Source of the DNA: Thoreauomyces humboldtii | Lineage: Eukaryota > Chytridiomycota > Chytridiomycetes > Spizellomycetales > Powellomycetaceae | DNA: 38,856 nt | Assembly: GCA_027596035.1 (NCBI GenBank) | Contig: JADGJA010000129.1 | Span: 1 to 38,856, forward strand | Direction of reading: 5' to 3' | Shown here: in pieces, positions 34,467 to 38,856 of the stretch | Position numbering within the stretch: the stretch's first letter is position 1 | How the letters are laid out: every line of letters starts with the position of its first letter | Program-made: the position numbers and the translations under genes | The notes under the pieces: model-generated | The model's input: only the letters and a program-made list of their open reading frames with translations | What the model was told of the DNA's origin: nothing | The model's database searches: none

Positions 34467-34968
34467 CGTCGTCAGTTCTACATGTACATGGTACCAACCC
34501 GTGAAGCGCGTGGAAAGAGATTGCGAGAGGCATATGGAGAATACACGAGTGTGCGACCCACGTGATGCGTGACGTGTGTGTCTCTGTCTCTCTCCCTCTC
34601 TCTTTCTGTGGGCGTCTACGGTCTCCCCCTTCTCTTCTTCCCTTCACCCTTCACCCTTCAGTACAGTACAGTAGTAGGGGGGAACACCTTCGTTGCTGAA
34701 TGAGGAGGAATGACTCCTTGTTTCCTCGCACTCAACACATCGACGACACAGCTTCAGGACGTATACTTCACTTTCCCTTCGCAGACGCAAGCCCACTCCA
34801 CGATCTCTGTGGCAGCCGCTGCCCGGTGGTTATCCTGAGAAGCGTTCAGAGTTCACAAGCCTTCATTCCCAGTTACACGCTCGATACCTGGCGCTTCCTC
34901 CTGTCGGTCAAGCTTGCCTCTCTATCACCCTTCATCTTGGCGCGGAAAGACTCGCAAAGAGAGGATAA
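34467..34968. promoter_or_regulatory. Divergent promoter between the transporter and the bHLH factor
   Basis: 502 bases between two divergent start codons. It holds a CACGTG E-box (listed separately), a CT-rich tract at about 34578-34612 (TCTCTGTCTCTCTCCCTC) and a short TACAG repeat near 34660. No other gene is seen. Confidence 0.5.
34559..34564. promoter_or_regulatory. CACGTG E-box
   Basis: A palindromic CACGTG lies 93 bases upstream of the transporter start and 405 bases upstream of the bHLH start. The bHLH protein encoded next door has the His/Glu/Arg basic-region pattern expected to bind this hexamer. Regulation is inferred, not shown. Confidence 0.4.
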
Positions 34969-36698
34969 ATGGCGCAGGTCGCCATAGTCAGAGACATGCA
35001 CGAAATACCATGGCCACTTGCGAACGGTTAGGAAACGCAGAGGGTTTGGGGTGTTCCTGAACGCGCCATAAGAGCATTGCTAACGTATCCCCTTTTGTGA
35101 AGATGGCGGGGATTCGTCCATGTACGGCTTCGATGATGGCCTTGGCTCCCACATCCTGTCGTCAGATGAGCAAAGACAGTTCGCCGAGTTTCTCGAGTTC
35201 GCTGGTGGAGGACTGGAGGATCCTCCTGAAGGGGGCGACTCTGCATCGATCCAGGCGACCAATGCGACGGAATCCGCTTCCCGGCACCCATCTCCCGTGA
35301 TACCTGGACCACGGCAGACGACGTATACCCCACAGCTTTGGACTTCCAACACCGGAGCCCACGCAGCCCACCGAACCTCTAGACAACCGCACTTGTCAGC
35401 GCACGCTTCCCTAGAGGCATTGCCTTACATGTCAGATGATCGAACGTCAATGGTGATTCCCGCCGGGTCACCTCCGAACCTAGCCCACGGGCAGCAGCTG
35501 CGGCAGGCTTACGCACCGCCACATACTGCACCATATCAGCGCCCCCAAGCAGCGGGGAATTTGCTCGTCCAAACTCAACAGCACCACACACCGCTTCACC
35601 ATCATCAGCAGTCCCATCACGTACAGCAGCAATATACATATACCCAGCCGGGTCTGCAGCCGGTGCATCAGTCGTTTACGAGCAATCGCCCGGTGCTCCC
35701 TCAAGCACCTCACCGCTCAGCCCCAAATCAGCGCGCATCCAGCAGCGGCGACCAGAAGAACATTGGCAGCGGTCAATCCACCTTGGAGTTTGCTTCTCAG
35801 GCACCCAAGGCAGATATGGTCACACCCCGTGCATCTGAGACTATCGCGTCAGCCGCACCCCTTTTGCAACAAGTTCCGGTGATCAGCGGGAGTGTACCGG
35901 GGGATGCAGTATGCAAAAAATCTTCAGGAAAAAAGTCAGAAAAAAGTGCTGTGAAACCGATCGATATCTCCCGTCGCAGCAGTGTAGCTGGTTCGCAGGC
36001 GCGCTCTCAGCCGACGCGGGCGACATCTGGGCCGCTGTCTGCCCCTCCCTCATTCGATAAACCTGCTTTTGTGATGCCGTTGGAAACTTCCGCGGCAGTT
36101 CCGTCAGCCCCTGCTTCATCTGTACTGCCATCACCGTCAGCAGGGGCACCCAAGAAGCGTAAAAGAAAAGCTTCCACGCAGGCTGTAGAAACCCTAGCAC
36201 AGGGGTCGGCGGAAGGGTCCGACAACAAGCGCCGGTGGTCAACCGTGTCCCAACTATCTCTTCCCGCATTCCAACCTTCCCGGCCAGAAGGCGAAGGGGA
36301 CGATGACGGTGACATTGGAGGTCCGGGAGGGGGCAAAAAGGGCGGAAAGGTCCTCCTGACTGAAGAGGAGAAACGGGCTAATCACATCGAATCGGAAAAG
36401 CGCCGGCGCTTGAACATTCGGACCGGTTTTGATCAGCTGGTCAAACTTGTACCGGGGCTCGTGCAATGTCAGAGGAGCGAGTCTCTCATCCTTCAGAAAT
36501 GTGAGTTGCTCAGTGTACCTACCGTTTAAACAGCTGACTGGGAATCTAAAACGTTTCTGCTTCCAACCTCAAGCCGCCGAGTACGTCCAGCACCTGATGA
36601 CTGAGCAAGCCGAACTGCAAGCGCGCGTCGCTCACATGCGTAGCCTCCTCGGCGAACAGGATCACACAGCACATCCTGTCCCTCAGCCGACTGGCTGA
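34969..36698 (+). CDS. bHLH transcription factor, class B, Mondo/Ino4-like
   Basis: Three exons (34969-35026, 35103-36500, 36574-36698) give 526 residues, phase consistent. Most of the protein is a disordered Gln/His/Ser/Pro-rich region with a runs of HHTPLHHHQQSHH type, typical of activation domains. A nuclear-type basic patch (PKKRKRKA) lies about residue 365. The bHLH is at the C-terminus (about 440-510): basic region EKRANHIESEKRRRLNIRTG with His, Glu and Arg at the E-box-reading positions, loop FDQLVKLVPGLVQCQRSES, and helix 2 LILQKSAEYVQHLMTEQAEL continuing into a short zipper. The NIRTGFDQL spacing resembles Mondo/MLX and fungal Ino4-type factors. The last intron splits helix 2 (AAA T|CC). 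Confidence 0.9.
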
Positions 36699-36892
36699 TT
36701 CAGCCTTATACATACTATCCAATTGCACTTCCCTCGTAGAGCGCCATCGTACACCATTTTCCTTACCTTCCCTCGTTCCCTGTTGTCCATAGTTAATTTT
36801 GCGGAACGAATTTCACGTGTCAAATAAGATCCGCGTTATATGAGCTATCTAAGCTATCTGTGCTAAGCAAAAAAGGGAGCACTTCGACCACG

Positions 36893-38628
36893 CTAGTGAC
36901 CGGCGCCGTGCCGCGCATTGCCACCAGCATGCAGCATCTTCTGCCCTGCTGAGTTTTTGATGGGCGGCAGATGATCTCCAGTGTTCAGCATGGAAGGAGG
37001 ACCAGGGATGACACCAGGAATACCTCCATGTCCGGACGCAAAGCTCCTAGGAGCAAGAGATCCTCCGCCTGCCGATGACTTTGCGCGGGTGGCTTGCTGC
37101 TGCTGGGTGGAGGGTCGACCTGTTCCGCCCACGATGGCATGTGAGATCCCTCCGATGACTTGCGCCGAAGGCCGCTTGCTGGACTGCAAGAGAGCGGCCT
37201 GCTGCTGCTGCGGTGGCGGGTAGGCGGATCGAGGAGTGGCCGTGTTCATGACCATCATCCCGCCCCCTCCAAGTCCTCCAGGCCCATTTCCTCCTACCCC
37301 TCCACCTGCGACCCCTCCTCCGCCGCGCTGATTGCCGAAGGTGGCGCCGAAGGATCCAGGACCGCCACTTCCGAGCGCGTTCATGACGACCCCACGCATC
37401 GCGCCGGAAGGTGACGAAGAGGACGCGACGGAGTGCACCATCCGCAGACCCGATGCGTCCAGCGGCAGCTGTGCGATCGACGTCGCGGTGGCAGCCGTGG
37501 CGGCGCTGTGTGGCTGGGATTGTTGTTGCTGCTGTTGTTGCTGCGGTTGGTGCGACGGTTGCTGCTGCTGAGGCTGGAACTGCGGACCCGACAAAGGGGA
37601 CTCGCCCGGGAACGCGGTCGGGAAGCTCGTGAACGCCAACGCGAGCGTGCGCGGAGCGATGCTCTGTTTTGCGAGGGGAATGCGAGTTGCGACGCGACCA
37701 CGGGGAGGTCGTAAGACGACAGGAGGAAGCCGTTTCGGGACCGCCGCCACGGTAGGCGCCGGGGCTGGCACCTTTTCTGCGGGCGCCTCCTCGGGAGCCG
37801 GAGCCGACTCCACGACAGGTTCAGGCTCTGGGATCGGAGGCGCCGCAACCGTCTCGACCACATCGACCACATCTGGCGCTGGCGGGGGATCCGAGGGTTC
37901 CGGTGCGACGCCGCCCGACCCGTCGGCAGCCCCGTTATGGTTCCACACATCATGGTAGGGGAGCGGAATGTCAGGGCGTTCTACCTTGGCTTCCTCGACA
38001 GCCGGTGTGTCCTGAATCTCCTGTTTCGCGGCCGCGGCCGCTTCCGCGTTTGCGATATCGGCTAGCATGGCCAGATACTCTGGTGATCCGTTTGGAATGC
38101 CATACTCCTCCATCTGTGTAGTATAGGATGCCATCGCGGCGCTAAAAGCAGAAGAATGAGAGACTTTGTGTGAGCCCCATCTGCAAAGACAAGGTTGTCC
38201 GGGCAATGAGGGACCACCTACTTTAGCTTATCCTCCTCGGCTTGCAAGTCGATGTCACCCTCTCCGCCACCGTCGCCATCAGCATCCGGATCGTCCATCC
38301 CGGCGAAGGCGTTCTCGATGCGTTTCATCGCTAGCAACGCGAAGCCCGCCTTGAGCTCCTCGGCCTTCTGATGCAGTTCTATCGCTTGCGCGGGCGTGAC
38401 CGTCACGGCCAGGTCAACGTTGGCGGGTGGACCTGGAGGTTCGGCAGGGGTAGCTTCGTCGGCAGCAGACGGTTGCTCTGCCTCAACATCGATCCCTTCC
38501 GTCATCACGCCGTCCGCGGATGCCCCGTCACCCGCCTGCACGTCTTTGCTCGCATCATCCTCGTTGGGCACTGTCGCTGCTACCTCGGTGGCCACGGGAA
38601 TCGTGTCTGGAGCATCCGAATCGGCCAT
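36893..38628 (-). CDS. Low-complexity Gln/Gly/Pro-rich protein, unknown function
   Basis: Two exons, 38628-38222 and 38141-36893, give 551 residues. The ATG at 38628 is used because the frame upstream has only GTG. I do not recognise the family. The most ordered part is about 80-170: a helical stretch (TPAQAIELHQKAEELKAGFA, LLAMKRIENAFAGMDD), an acidic run, and MEEYGIPNGSPEYLAMLADI across the intron. The rest is disordered, with Pro/Glu/Val repeats (PEPEPVVESAPAPEE), polyglutamine (QQQQQQQQ) coded by mixed CAA and CAG codons, and Gly-rich blocks (GGGGVAGGGVGGN). It ends in ARHGAGH. Composition suggests a chromatin, RNA-granule or transcription scaffold, which is a guess. It converges on the bHLH gene with 194 bases between stops. 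Confidence 0.7.
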
Positions 38629-38856
38629 CACCTGAACGTGGCTGGGGGTGAAATGGGTGTTCAGAACCACGCGGCTTCTTCCGTTGTGAGTCGATGCGTG
38701 TGTTCTCTCTCTGTCCTCCGTTATCGCCTGAACAAACGCGTTTCCCTTGCAGTTGACTGCTGTACTCTATTGCCAAGACGTGGAACGGAAGGAAGCCGCG
38801 TCACACTCCACGAAGCAGACGGTAGGTATGATGCATGCGCCTATCCGCCACATCCC

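Overview
The window is nuclear DNA from a fungus, most likely an early-diverging (zoosporic or chytrid-like) lineage. Genes are packed tightly with short GT-AG introns (mostly about 60-110 nt). Homoserine kinase, a fungal-type KIN4 kinase and RAD6 point to fungi. A full ELMO (armadillo, ELMO and PH), a full-length animal-like ZW10 and a U2SURP/SR140 splicing factor are poorly matched to most Dikarya. The lineage is inference; the genes are read directly. Exon models were built by hand from splice signals and checked for reading phase. Only the inner exons of the separase were left undetailed.

Layout: homoserine kinase (+), KIN4-like kinase (-), PIG-S of the GPI transamidase (+), then a 2 kb repeat-rich gap. 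This is followed by a very long separase gene (+), the GID9/MAEA E3 ligase subunit (+), ELMO (+), ZW10 (+), U2SURP (-), an SLC4/Bor1-type anion transporter (+), eIF1 (-), a small secreted GPI-anchored protein (-), RAD6 (-), a broken glycosyltransferase remnant (+), a triose-phosphate/nucleotide-sugar transporter family protein (-), a bHLH transcription factor (+) and an unrecognised low-complexity protein (-).

Most genes are unrelated housekeeping genes; there is no operon or biosynthetic cluster. Three bear on chromosome segregation or spindle control (KIN4-like kinase, separase, ZW10). Two are ubiquitin enzymes (GID9, RAD6). PIG-S and a predicted GPI-anchored substrate lie in the same window, probably by chance.

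The least explained DNA is 6.7-7.9 kb, upstream of separase. It holds a 72-bp tandem repeat whose units each carry a hairpin, with paired base changes between copies, followed by about 20 copies of a CTTGCCGAA-type motif. A second unexplained structure is an 83-nt hairpin inside the unusually long eIF1 intron. No tRNA, rRNA, CRISPR array or intact transposon was seen.
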